A stretch of 64,000 nt of DNA, taken from Paramacrobiotus metropolitanus (Eukaryota > Tardigrada > Eutardigrada > Parachela > Macrobiotidae). The notes under the pieces are model-generated. The model saw only the letters and a list, made by a program, of their open reading frames with translations. It searched no databases and was not told the DNA's origin. Where the stretch lies: positions 62,001-126,000 of the forward strand of contig NW_026570293.1 of the NCBI RefSeq assembly GCF_019649055.1, given 5' to 3'. Shown here one piece after another: positions 24,623-35,380 of this stretch. How positions within the stretch are numbered: position 1 is the stretch's first letter; each line of letters opens with the position of its first letter. The translations under genes were made by a program, and so were the position numbers.

Positions 24623-27600
24623 ATGGCCGCCGCGGGTGATGCGCAGCGGAACGGTCCCTCCCCGAACGAAGGCAGCCGTGTGGCTCCCTGCGGACTGAGT
24701 CGCGAAGAGCTGATCCAGCGCGGCGAAGGCCTGACCTACAACGACTTCATCCTGCTGCCCGGCTTCATCGACTTCGCCGCCGAGATCGTGGAGACCAAGA
24801 GCCCGCTGACGCGCCGTATTACGCTCAACACCCCGCTGGTCTCCTCGCCCATGGACACCGTCACCGAGTCAGAAATGGCCATCGCCATGGCGGTACGCTG
24901 ATAAAAATAAATCTTCTGGAATCTAGTAATTCTTCAGGTCCCAGGAAATACCTTATCCATTGTAAAATAGATCCAGAATCGATGCGGAATAATGAAATAT
25001 TTATTTTTAATTATGGAACCATACGTACGGCTTAGGATCTGCGTAGGTTTGCTTAGGCCGCTTATGAATTTTAAAGTCTGAAAAATGTGAAAATTTAAAA
25101 AAATTTTCTTATTATTTTAAAAAAATTACTTCAACAATTACTTTTAACAGATAAAATTTAAAAATGAATTGATTCAATAAATAAATAATAAAATCGGTTT
25201 ATTAACTAAACAGATCGAGTTTTTAAATAAATTTTTTGAGTATATTTTTGTTCCTATTCGTTGTTTTCGAATTAAGCTTGTTTGCTTGTTGTTTTGCCTT
25301 TTCATGGTTGCAGTTATAATGCCGCGTAGAAAGAGGCACAGAGGCATCATTTTGGGTGGCAAATTGAGTCGTTCGTAGAAATCTTTGCGCCTTTTTGCCT
25401 CACTTTCTTGTTGCGGGTGTTAGAGTGATTGTGAGTGCCGTTATCCGCTGATAGAGCCTTATCTGATACGTCGTAATTAGCGGAAACGGGGAAGAGTAGA
25501 GACGCGATTGTGTTGGCTGCGCTTGCGACCCGGCAGTCAGATAAGCTTTGCCTGTCCGCGGTCGAATCTGTCAACAAAATGCTCGTGCATGATTAGGTTA
25601 TCTTCGATGCCGAACAGTTCCAGGCCGTGTTAACGCGGTGCAGAATTTTCCCGTTATTATTGAAAGACTAATTAAATTAATACATTTCCGCCCGATTTTC
25701 GAAGAGGTAACATTAACAAAATAAATATAAAATAGTGATTTATTCATCAAATAATGAAACAGGAAATTTAAATTTATTTAAAGTCAGGTAATTTAAATAT
25801 ATTTAAAACGGAGTATAATAAAATTCGCAGTCACACGTAAAGCTGGAATAAAACGAAAAAATTAAAAAAATAAATTAAATTTGGAAAAAAATGCTAAATA
25901 AAAACTGGTAAAAACAAATGGAATAAAGTTGTGAATATAAATATACTGCAAGTTAGTAAAATACATATTTGAGTTTGACGAACCGGTGTGATGAAGTGAT
26001 GGTCTCCCTCTGCTGAACAATCACCCAAGAAATCCCGTGTTGTGTAGACAGTTTCTGACCGGTTGACGATTTGTGTAAACTAAAATGCAGTGGCAAATAA
26101 AATCAATAAATGTTTGTTAGAAAATAAATTAAATCATAGTTTAGTCGGAATCAGTGTAGAGCTGTGTGAAAAGATGGTCGAATATGTGTGCAGTTGAACG
26201 GCGGGATCGGGATAATACACCACAACTGCACGGCGGAATTCCAGGCCAACGAGGTGTTCAAGGTGAAGCGCTGGCAGCAGGGCTTCATCATCAATCCCCT
26301 GGTGATGTCCCCCGACGAGACGGTGTCGGCCGTGCTGGACATTAAGCGGCAGCGCGGCTTCTCCGGCGTCCCCGTCACCACTGACGGCAATCTGGGCAGC
26401 GAACTCCTCGGCATCGTTACCAGCCGCGACATCGACTTCATTCCCGAGGGATCCCACCAGACCACCAAACTCCGCGACGTCATGACGAAATTCGACGATC
26501 TGGTTATTGCGAACTACGGTAAAATACCCTCTCCTGTAGTTCACATAGAAATAAAACGGGAAATTGAAATTTAGAAAAAATTGGAGAACGTTAAGACTGC
26601 AGTTTAATCAATCTCCGATTAATAAACGTGAAAATTTCACATTTAATTGAATTAAAAATGATAAAAAAGAAATTCTTTTATTGCTGGAGGAAGTTTGAAT
26701 AAAACTGAAGACGTCAAAAATTAAATTCATTCGTATTCCAGAAAATAAAAGGAGAAACTTCAAATTTAATTAATTAAAAAGTTATAAAGAGGGATTAATT
26801 CCTCCATTTAATTAAAGGAAAATTTTTAATATATAACTGAAATTAAAAACGATAAAAATTGATTACAGTAGTTTCTTTCTAGGGAAATAATATGGATTGA
26901 TTTGAATAAGTTTGATTTGAAATAATATTCCGAGCATTAAAAATTAACATACTGTATGGTAATTTAACAAAGCAAATTCAGTTACAGTATTCAGTGAAAA
27001 CGGGACACATTGGTTCCTTAAGTAAGCTGGAAAATAATAAGTTTATCCGAAAAGTACAACATTATAAACTGCAACATTTCCATAACGTTTCCGCCGATTT
27101 GGTGCACCGGTTTGATGTCGTAATGGTCTCCCTCTGCTGAACAATCACCCAAGAAATCTCCGTGTTGTCTGGACTATTTCTGACCGGTTTTTTTTTATTA
27201 ATGTTTTTATTAACTAATTCAGTTGAAAACATTTCCCATCGTTTTATATCGCTAATAGTTCCTAATTCGGTAGGGGTGTCGTTGCGGGACGCTCAGGATA
27301 AGTTGCGGCAGAGTAAGAAGGGCAAGCTGCCCATCGTGGACGACAAACGCACCCTGGTGTCGATTATGGCGCGGACGGATTTGAAGAAGCGTGGGAACTA
27401 TCCCTTCGCCACGCTGGACGAGACGGGACAGTTGCGTGTCGGCGCGGCCATCGGGACGCGCGACAGCGACAAGGAGCGGCTGAAGCTGCTGGTGGACGCC
27501 GGGCTGGACTGCGTGGTGATCGACTCGTCGCAGGGCAACTCTATTTATCAAATATCCATGCTCAAGTACATCAAGCAGACCTACCCGCAGCTCCAGGTCA

Positions 27601-29654
27601 TTGCTGGCAACGGTAAGCCAGATTAATTTACAATTTTTCTGATTTCTTTTTACGAGTTTTTTCGGTTTCTTTTTACGATTTTTCTATGATTTTTTCGATT
27701 TTCATACGATTTCTTTTTGCGATTTTTTCGATTTGTTTTATGGATGGTCAAGAGTTAAAATATTTATTTTGCATTAAATTGTAATATTTTAAATAGTTTT
27801 ATTTTCTTATGAACGGAAATAAGCCGAGAAATGACGAGTATAATAAATTATGGTTGTGATAAAATAGAATGAATTTTAATTGAAATCTTGTAATAAATAT
27901 AGTTATTCAATTTAGTTAGAACAAGAACAGTAAAAACGTGTTTTTGCTGGCGTCCGGTATGATGAAGTAACGGTCTCCCTCTGCAGAAATCACCCAAGAA
28001 ATCTCATGTTGTGCAGACTGTTTCTGACTGGTTGATGATTTATTGATAAGTTTTGTCCAGTAATACATATTTAATTTGTCGATAATTTCTGAATTATTTA
28101 AGATTATCCCTTTTAATGCGGTAGCGTTAAGTAGCGCATTTATAGAATTATACTTATGGTCAGTTGATCGAATTTCTTCTGTTGAATAGTGGTGACGCAG
28201 GCGCAAGCGGCCAACCTGATCGCGGCCGGCGCGGATGCGCTGCGTGTGGGCATGGGCAGCGGATCCATCTGTATTACTCAAGAAGGTACTGGCTGATAAA
28301 TTGTTAATTTATTTGATTGTCCATTGATTAATGATGAAATGTTCCTGGTTGAACAGTGATGGCCGTGGGCCGTGCGCAGGGCACCGCCGTGTACAACGTG
28401 GCCAAGTACGCCGCCGGCCACGGCGTCCCCATCATCGCCGACGGCGGCATCTCCTCCATCGGGCACATTATGAAGGCGCTGTCGCTGGGCGCATCCTGTG
28501 GTAAGGAAATTAATTACTCGCACTACCTGGCGGGCGATCTCTACACGCATAGAATGCAGTTATAACATGAGAGCCTTTTCTTGTCCGAATATTAAAGGTA
28601 ACACAAATGTGGTGTTATCGTAGTGCAGTGGTTGCTGTCCATGTCGCATGTGGAACAGTACTGTTGTTGACCTAGTAAACAAGTCATTGGGCAGTGTTAT
28701 TGTGGTATGAATATTTTTCCCAACGTCCGACATGATGACGTAACGGTCTCCCTCTGCTGAACATTCACCCGAGAAACCTCCGTGTTGTAACAGACTGCGT
28801 CTGACCGGTTGACTAAAAATGATACGCTGCCTTAGTGAATTGTTTATTTGATTGATTTTTCTTTTTTTACGTTTATTCAATAACTTAGTAACCATGGTAA
28901 AGTTTTTTTAAAAAAAAATCCGACAAATAAAGTAAAAAAACATTTAAAACATTTACTAATTTACTCATTAATTTATTATCTGTAAACACTCTTTGAAAAT
29001 TGGAAATATAAATGAAAAGCAATCTGGATCTTTCCAAAATCCGTTTCAGATTAAAAACAATTCCAGAAAATTCTGCAGACCCAATAACGAAGTAATCTGT
29101 AACGGTAGTATGTGTGTATTACCTTACTCACTGCTTTATTAATTAAGAGAAAAAATCGGAAGAACAAATAAAAAAAAATTAGAAACATTCAAGAAAATTC
29201 TTGGAAAATCATTCCTAATTTCCTAATGTGAGCATGTGTGTAATGCGTTGCAGTGATGATGGGCGGCCTACTGGCCGGGACGAGCGAGACCCCCGGGGAG
29301 TACTTCTTCCACGAGGGCGTCCGTCTGAAGAAGTACCGCGGCATGGGCTCGCTGGACGCCATGGAGCAGAAGTCCGGCACCGGCGGCGACCGCTACCTCA
29401 TGGGCAACCACGTCAACATCAAGGTGGCCCAGGGCGTCTCCGGCAGCGTCATGGACAAGGGCTCCATCCACAAGTTCCTCCCGTATTTAACCAACGGGGT
29501 GCGCTACGGCCTGCAGGATGTCGGCGCGCGCTCCGTGGAGGAGTTCCGCCGCTGGGCGGACAACGGCCAGCTGCGGTTTGAACGCCGCTCCCCCGCGGCG
29601 CAATACGAAGGTGGCGTGCATGGGCTGCACTCGTACGAGAAGCGGTTGTTCTGA
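24623..29654 (+). CDS. IMPDH: Inosine-5'-monophosphate dehydrogenase, 6 exons, 524 aa
   Basis: IMPDH oxidises IMP to XMP with NAD+, the rate-limiting step of guanine nucleotide synthesis, as a cytosolic tetramer. Exons: 24623-24892, 26194-26518, 27274-27612, 28190-28285, 28357-28500, 29254-29654. All are GT-AG and in phase (1575 nt). The length is close to the ~514 aa of animal IMPDHs. The N-terminus has [12 protein letters not shown], then [17 protein letters not shown]. Exons 2-3 carry the CBS-pair (Bateman) region ([20 protein letters not shown]). Exon 3 has [11 protein letters not shown]. Exon 4 has [12 protein letters not shown] with the catalytic Cys at about residue 339. Exon 5 has [13 protein letters not shown]. 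Exon 6 has the flap [11 protein letters not shown] and [13 protein letters not shown]. Key residues look intact. Introns 1, 2, 3 and 5 host snoRNA-like elements; intron 4 is only 71 bp. Confidence 0.97.
25981..26064 (+). ncRNA. Intron-hosted C/D-box snoRNA-like element, copy 1 (IMPDH intron 1)
   Basis: C box TGATGA (25989-25994) and D box CTGA (26055-26058) are closed by a 6-bp terminal stem (AACCGG 25981-25986 with CCGGTT 26059-26064). An internal CTGA (within CTGCTGAACA) is a D' candidate. The core GGTCTCCCTCTG, then AATCACCCAAGAAATC, is shared with three other introns of the same gene. The D box lies about 135 nt from the 3' splice site. Size and layout match metazoan C/D snoRNAs, which guide rRNA 2'-O-methylation. 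Confidence 0.7.
27105..27189 (+). ncRNA. Intron-hosted C/D-box snoRNA-like element, copy 2 (IMPDH intron 2)
   Basis: C box TGATGT (27113-27118, one change from consensus), D box CTGA (27180-27183) and terminal stem ACCGGT/ACCGGT. The central core is identical to copy 1 over GGTCTCCCTCTGCTGAACAA and beyond. The D box lies ~90 nt from the acceptor at 27273. Confidence 0.7.
27953..28033 (+). ncRNA. Intron-hosted C/D-box snoRNA-like element, copy 3 (IMPDH intron 3)
   Basis: C box TGATGA (27960-27965), D box CTGA (28024-28027) and stem CCGGT/ACTGG with one G-U pair. The internal D' is degenerate (CAGA instead of CTGA). The core GGTCTCCCTCTG and ATCACCCAAGAAATC is kept, while the stretch before the D box differs from the other copies. 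Confidence 0.65.
28722..28810 (+). ncRNA. Intron-hosted C/D-box snoRNA-like element, copy 4 (IMPDH intron 5)
   Basis: C box TGATGA (28733-28738), internal CTGA, and D box CTGA (28801-28804). The terminal stem is weaker: AAC and part of GTCCG against CCGGTT. The core GGTCTCCCTCTGCTGAACA is conserved. The element lies ~450 nt from the acceptor, further than in the other copies, so it may be less well processed. Confidence 0.6.
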
Positions 29655-29855
29655 TGAGAGGCACACAGGCACATGAAAGTAATTTTTATGGCGTTTGGCA
29701 TGTGATCCCGGGTTGCGTTCGATTTTTGTGTATTTTTTTTTTATTTTATCGGTTTAGCTTGGCTGCGCAGCTTTGGGGAGATGATTTGTTGTCTTGATTT
29801 TTTGATTTGGTGGGTTGATGCCCGGCGGGTGTGCACGCTTGCGCTGCTTGAAGGA

Positions 29856-29861
29856 AATAAA
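29856..29861 (+). terminator. Polyadenylation signal AATAAA after IMPDH
   Basis: AATAAA lies about 200 bp downstream of the IMPDH stop codon, followed by a T-rich stretch. It is the nearest canonical signal. Confidence 0.5.
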
Positions 29862-30749
29862 AATCATTTTTGTTGATTGCGTCTATTGCGGTATTTGTTT
29901 CTTATTTATTTATCACGCAGATACTCATCAGTTTTTAATTGGTAATAATTTATTTTATTTGGTCGGGTTTCTGCCGATTCTGATGGTGGTAATTTCGCTC
30001 AAGTATTACTGTGCGTTTTTTTTGGTTTTTTTAGATTAAAAAGAAATTATTTATTCTCCATTAAATGAATTATTTATTAGCCGTTACAGTACTAACTGAT
30101 TATAATTTATTTATTTGCCCGTTTTAGCTTATTTATTTGCCACTATAGACGTCCATTCTCTGCCACTGCGAAGACATTGCAAAATACCTGGTTTTGTTCT
30201 CTATATCCATGGGTTTTTTAATTATCTAATTTATTTTCTTTTGTCGTTTGGGAATTTAGGCAAAAACTTTCTATTATTTAGGCTATTAGGTAATTTGTTT
30301 CTCATTGTGATTTTATCCTTTTGTGCACTTCGAATGATTTCGTTGACTAAAAAATCGTTTTTCGACAGTTCCTCTCGGTTTTAATTGCATTATTTGGCGG
30401 TAGATTAAGCAAGCATACACATACCGCAGATTTCACTGGTACATTTTTTATGACGTTGTATTACAAATTACAACACGAGTACTTTTAACAAAAGCTTCGG
30501 AAACTATCACTCATTAAGCATCACTCGACAGTCGACAGAGGCGGCCTAATCACAGAGAAAATTGGTCTAAATTTGGTACCGCAGATTAGGTAGATACATA
30601 CTATATACATCTCCACAGTGTTTCCGTAGAATTATGAATAAAACTATTGCCGGTCCATCGTTATTTTAAATATGTACGAGTACATATGCTAGACCGCTTG
30701 ATAATAGAGACAGAATATGTTTTCACAATACGAACCGGCGTTTCTGTAG

Positions 30750-30910
30750 ATGACGCGTGGAACATGGGCGCCGGGCCGCGAATGCACCGCTCCTATTCGC
30801 AACTCGTCCCATCCTCATCCGGCACCAAGCAGCATCCTCACAACGCGGCGGCCGCGCCCCGCCGGCTCAGTGCGGCGCCGAATCCGGCTGGTGCCAGTTA
30901 CAAAAAATAG
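30750..30910 (+). CDS. Possible terminal exon, unknown protein
   Basis: An acceptor (TTTCTGTAG) at 30749 is followed by an open frame in phase 1 to TAG at 30908-30910. It encodes ~53 residues (DDAWNMGAGPRMHRSYSQLV, then Ser/His/Ala/Pro-rich sequence ending PAGASYKK). The segment is much GC-richer than its surroundings, which in this window marks exons. No upstream exons were identified in the AT-rich DNA between here and IMPDH, and no family is recognised. Confidence 0.3.
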
Positions 30911-31204
30911 CGCACAACGGTCAACATCCACTGCACTTCATGTCGCACTAATAATTAGTCATTGCTCTGGTGATTAGAATTTTCTCTCTAAGCCACTATT
31001 CTGATTTGCATTCTGCAATTGAATTTACGCTGTATTACGACTGTACATGGAGCACTTGGCCTTTAATATTATGACGAAGGATTGAGATCAGCGGTTTTTT
31101 AATTTGCTTCACCTTTTAATGCGTATTTAGTGACAACCGCGCTTGCCTTTTTTTCGCACAGCTATTCTTATATGGTTTGTCGGAGAAAACTGAGACAATT
31201 TCAC

Positions 31205-31420
31205 AATATAATCAGAACATGTACAAGCTTGTCGCGCAGTTTCTATCGCATTAACTCAGCGACAATTAAGTACAAATTCACGAGTTACGCCAAACTCTTT
31301 ACTGCGGCGCCCCACGACTACTTATTTACGCTCTACATGCATTTAGAATGGCCGATCGATGCATGTCAAATATCCATCTAAATTTAAACTATCGATATAA
31401 ATTACAAAATGTTAGCTTTT
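31205..31420. repeat. Dispersed repeat, TACAAGCTTGTC family, copy 1
   Basis: Starting at TACAAGCTTGTCGCG, this segment is homologous to 41169-41370 and shares TTTCTATCGCATTAAC, CATGCATTT, GATGCATG and AAACTATCGATATAA-like blocks in order. Its end also resembles the ends of the element at 58258-58595. It is probably an eroded MITE. Frames through it are not genes. Confidence 0.6.
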
Positions 31421-32326
31421 CGCCTGTATAATTAAAATCTTGAGAGAAGAACATTCGCCATTGTGGTAGACGTGGTGCAGTGGCTATAACAAAATTAACA
31501 CGGAACAATTGCTTGTACATGTATATCCGACCAAAATCTCTGGACTCTTTATACGTAAATAATATGTACCGGTATATAAAGGGAAGAAAGTTTTTTTTTT
31601 ATATGAATGATATCCTTAAAAGCGAGAATGTTGCCAGAACAGTCCACGGATAAAATTCAGGAAAACATTCGCCGTAGTGATCCCCTACGAATACGTACAT
31701 CGGTACATGGGCATCTGACTGGTTTCACGATATATACCGTCGCAGCCACGATGTCCGCTCCATTTACTACGCCTTAGCGAAGCTACCGTACAGGAGAGAT
31801 TTCGCCAGCTCTCTGTCACTCTGGAGCAGAAAATGGAGCGTACCTGTGACGTCACGATGGAACTTCAGCTATAATACGATTACTCTCAGATTTTAAATAT
31901 TATTTTCGTTATTCGGTTGGCATAATACTTACATACGTATACGAACGTATCTATCTGTATGTATTTGTAGTTGACGGTTTGACCATTTAATTGATTTAAA
32001 TGCCGGTAAGTGTTGAAAATGCAGTTTATTTGACAATAGCCATGGTTCACATAATCACATTACCTCGTAGGCATGCACTGGTAGTTAAACTGATTGAAAT
32101 TCAAACAGTGACCCGCTACTGAATGTTGGGCATTCTTTGGAGCTAACAGCTCTACAGTACGAGTTTTGTTTTCGTATTGTTTTTAATTCGGCTGATTTCC
32201 CAGTGAAATCGCGCAGACTAGCAGCCGGCACTGAAATTTCCAGATATGGGTGATGGCGAGGAGAAGTGTACATGTCTGTGCGCCGCTGCAGCACCCGAAG
32301 ACCACAAAGACACACCGGCGCGGCGT

Positions 32327-33643
32327 TCAGTCCAGCGGCATCCCGTTGCAGCCGTCGGTGAAGCAGGTATAGGTGCAGCCGCGCCACGGGCGGTCGTTGA
32401 ACAAGGAGTCGCCGCAGTGCTTCTGCCGGGTGGTTTCCTTGTCCGACGACGGACTGCCGTGGTCCAGGGCACACGCACGCACCATCACAGTTTCCCCTGT
32501 GTCCGCTGCAACAGCATCTGATTAACAAGGGATTACTGACCTGGGTTCACCGTCGTCGTACACCCAGCGATAAGTGAGGTGTTAATATGTCATAGTACAT
32601 GACTGCGTGTGGATGGTCATCGAGTACGTTATATCGTGTGCAACTTCCGTTATATATAACATCAACACGCCATGCATGCATGGTTTCGCGGCTGTTTTAT
32701 GTGGCTAGCGGCACACATCCCTTAAAATCTAATTATGTTGGACTGCAGTATACCCGCTTATAGTATTTTTTTCCCTGTGTAAAAATTTTTATTTCGCGTT
32801 ATGAGCAACACAATTTTTTCACATATTTTTCACATATTCAAATATTATTTCACATACGCTTGTAGTAGTGATATGCTTACAGAAGGAACCGTGCAGCTTC
32901 AAACAGGCGGTGGCGGCAACGGGAGGGACGGTCCTCCTGCGGCTGGCGTGCACGTGACAGGCACGCTGCAGATGCAAAAGGGAACCGTTGAGATGGGTGG
33001 CATTTAGGCCGGCGTCTAGGTGATCGTCCGGAGGCACGGTGATGGGATTGAAGGGGTCCTCACACGACAAATCGCTTTGGCTCACGGAAGAACACACGTA
33101 GCAGTCTATTTGAAGCGAGCCTACACCGTCGACACATCAGTGTTAACTGTGTTGCACCGTTCGTACATAAGTGTGTAGCCGGTGTAGCTCTTGTAAAAGT
33201 ATGCACATACAATGTACCTAATGCGAATGGTGCACACATAATAATGTCGACAAACTGAACATGTTAAAATATACAGATAACGAAGAGCGCAATTAGCATT
33301 AGAATAATGGAGACTGCACTACAATTATCGCAATGACATTAAATTGCACATGTCCCAATACATATAGTATTAAAAAATTATTAATTGCTACGGGTAAATA
33401 AAGAAGTACTGTACAGACAGTTGTCTCATTAACACAACATGCTGGCATGTTCTGTACAGTGTCCACAGCATGCGGAGTAAACAAGAAGCGACTGTGATAA
33501 TCTACACTTGATTATCTGTAGGCGCAACATTCTGTGTACGGATGAAAAAGCAGCAGCAGCTTACTTTTTGCTAACATCAGGAGCATCATAATGGTAGCCC
33601 ACAAGCCACCGCGGTTTCTGTACACCGGAAATGGCATCCCCAT
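32327..33643 (-). CDS. Secreted Ly6/quiver-like three-finger-fold protein, 3 exons, 169 aa
   Basis: Exons on the minus strand: 33565-33643, 32881-33120, 32327-32517. All are GT-AG and join in phase 1 (510 nt). Exon 1 encodes an N-terminus with a hydrophobic signal core (WATIMMLLMLAK). Exon 2 begins DCYVCSSVSQSDLSCEDPFN, the classic start of the arthropod quiver/sleepless branch of the Ly6 superfamily (CxxC, spacer, C, DPFN). Exon 3 carries VMVRACALDHG, CGDSLF, then CTYTCFTDGCNGM, matching the terminal C-x3-C-x4-CN signature. The protein stops four residues after that motif, so there is no GPI-anchor tail: it should be secreted. Members usually modulate channels or receptors. The stretch between the first cysteines and exon 3 is longer than usual, with NAT and NGS glycosylation sequons. 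Function of this member is unknown. Confidence 0.75.
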
Positions 33644-33813
33644 GGCTTCGCCAGTTACGGCCAGTACTGGGTCTGTCCGCATATATTCCGCTATGGGGAC
33701 GCTCAGTTCAAGACTTCAAGGGCAGTCAAATTCAGACAAACTGGATTAACTGTCAAATACAACTGGGAGTTGAGACAGACACAACTGGGGGTTGAAGCTT
33801 CTAATATTATTAA

Positions 33814-34457
33814 GGGAAGTGGCCCGGTACATGGTATCAAATTCATGTACATGCACGAGAACTTTCGCTTTCGCGCACTCCTAAACGCATTTTTGTTTCG
33901 GTTTATGACATTCTGTAGCCAGAAGATTTGTATACACTGGCGTGAAAACCGTTTGTGCGCGCAACCTATTGCTCGGGAGTTACGGCCGTTAGAAAATTCC
34001 AAAAAGTTTAACTGCATTCAGGTGTACGTTCGTACCAAAAGTCTATTGTGGACGTACCGATCTCTCTCATTTTGCATGTGAATGCGCATAACCATGAAGA
34101 TCGGTTTTATACCGATCCACTGCTCTAGCACGTGTTTCAAATTTTAAAAATCATGGAAGTCTGGATCGGTGCAAAAACGATCTTCATGGCCATGTGCATT
34201 TACATGCAAAATTTGAAGAAGATCGGTCCATAATGAGACTTTTGGTACATCTGAATGCATTGAATTTTTTTGGAACTTTCCAACGGCCATAACTCCCGAA
34301 CCGGATGTTGCGCGCACTAGCAGTTTTCATGCTAGTGTATATAAGTCATCTGGCTACAGAATGTCATAGAACAAGAAAAAAAGGACTTGGGAGTGCGCGA
34401 AAGTAAAAGATTTCGTGCGTGTACACGACTTTGGTGCCATGCACCGGGCCACTTCCC
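33814..34457. mobile_element. TTAA-flanked fold-back element (piggyBac-type MITE), 644 bp
   Basis: The element is almost entirely two inverted arms of about 320 bp each. Its ends GGGAAGTGGCCCGG and CCGGGCCACTTCCC are directly flanked by TTAA (33810-33813 and 34458-34461), the target duplicated by piggyBac-type transposases. The arms share, inverted, ACATGGTATCA, CTTTCGCGCACTCC, GGAGTTACGGCCGTT and GTACCAAAAGTC. It has no transposase, so it is non-autonomous. Open frames inside it are by-products. Confidence 0.85.
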
Positions 34458-35074
34458 TTAAAACGCCAGCAGTACAGATTGACTGCTTTCTGAAAGAAAA
34501 CTGAGGTCCTCTGCAATAGAGGTATTAAAAAATTAACAACAAATGAAGAATTATACGACCTAACGTACGGACAATTGTCTCACGAATTTGTAACTGCAGC
34601 GGTATTTACGGCACATACTTACCTGTATGCTCGATTTGTCGATAGGCTTTTTGAAAGTACTATACGTGTAAGTATATTTAGAAAGTCATATCTATCTGTA
34701 TTGGTTTTCTGCCTGGAAGGCTGTAATGAACTGGGTTAAAAAAACACATGCCCAAGAGGCCTAAGCTATGTTAAAAAAGTAAACCGAGGCAGACTTTGCT
34801 TTAAATATAGATATTATCATTACCGAACAGCCTCGAATATTTAAGCACGAACATGCACCTAAATATTATCCAGGTACAGGCACTGACTTTTGCTGGTCTC
34901 GAGTCATTCGCTGACTATACAGCACGTGGTTGACCTTTACCCGGCCTCCCACATACAGATACTGTAACCAAATTTACTCGGTGGTATTGCTGCGGCGGCT
35001 GATATACGGGTACTTTCATACACTGATATATGTAGATATACAGTACTGTATTATTGTAAAAACACCGTACCGCC

Positions 35075-35380
35075 CTAAGCCTAATAGCTAGTGTACGCAG
35101 CGTTTTCGGATGGTAAACCCGCTGTACGCGCACAATCAGTGCATACATAAACATTTTAATTGCTGTAAATCTACGCCAGCGTATAGATTTGAGCACCACG
35201 GCTAGTGTGGCCGCACAATATTATAAGAGAGAGATACATTAATTTTATCCAAGCACTTCTTCCAAGCACTTTCAAAATCCTTTGCGCCTGCAACAGCACA
35301 GTGCCGGAAGGAAGATAAAGATTATGTCTGTCTGGCTTGTTTGTTTTGATAGTTAAATGTTAAATTTTCATTTATTACGT
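35075..35380. repeat. Dispersed repeat B, copy 1 (left of DUF1963 gene)
   Basis: Homologous in the same orientation to 39218-39530. Shared blocks include TTTCGGATGGTAAAC, TGTACGCGCACAATCAGTGC, TAAACATTTTAATTG, GTGTGGCCGCAC-like, GCGCCTGCAACA, and GAAGATAAA. No terminal inverted repeat was recognised. The copies are diverged with indels. Confidence 0.7.

Noticed and set aside
29815-30384. Hydrophobic plus-strand frames after IMPDH considered as membrane proteins
   Set aside because: The hydrophobicity comes from the T-rich base composition; there is no stable start context, domain or splice support.
33703-34081. Overlapping frames of about 100 codons on both strands
   Set aside because: They lie mostly within an arm of the inverted-repeat element 33814-34457 and show no protein family.
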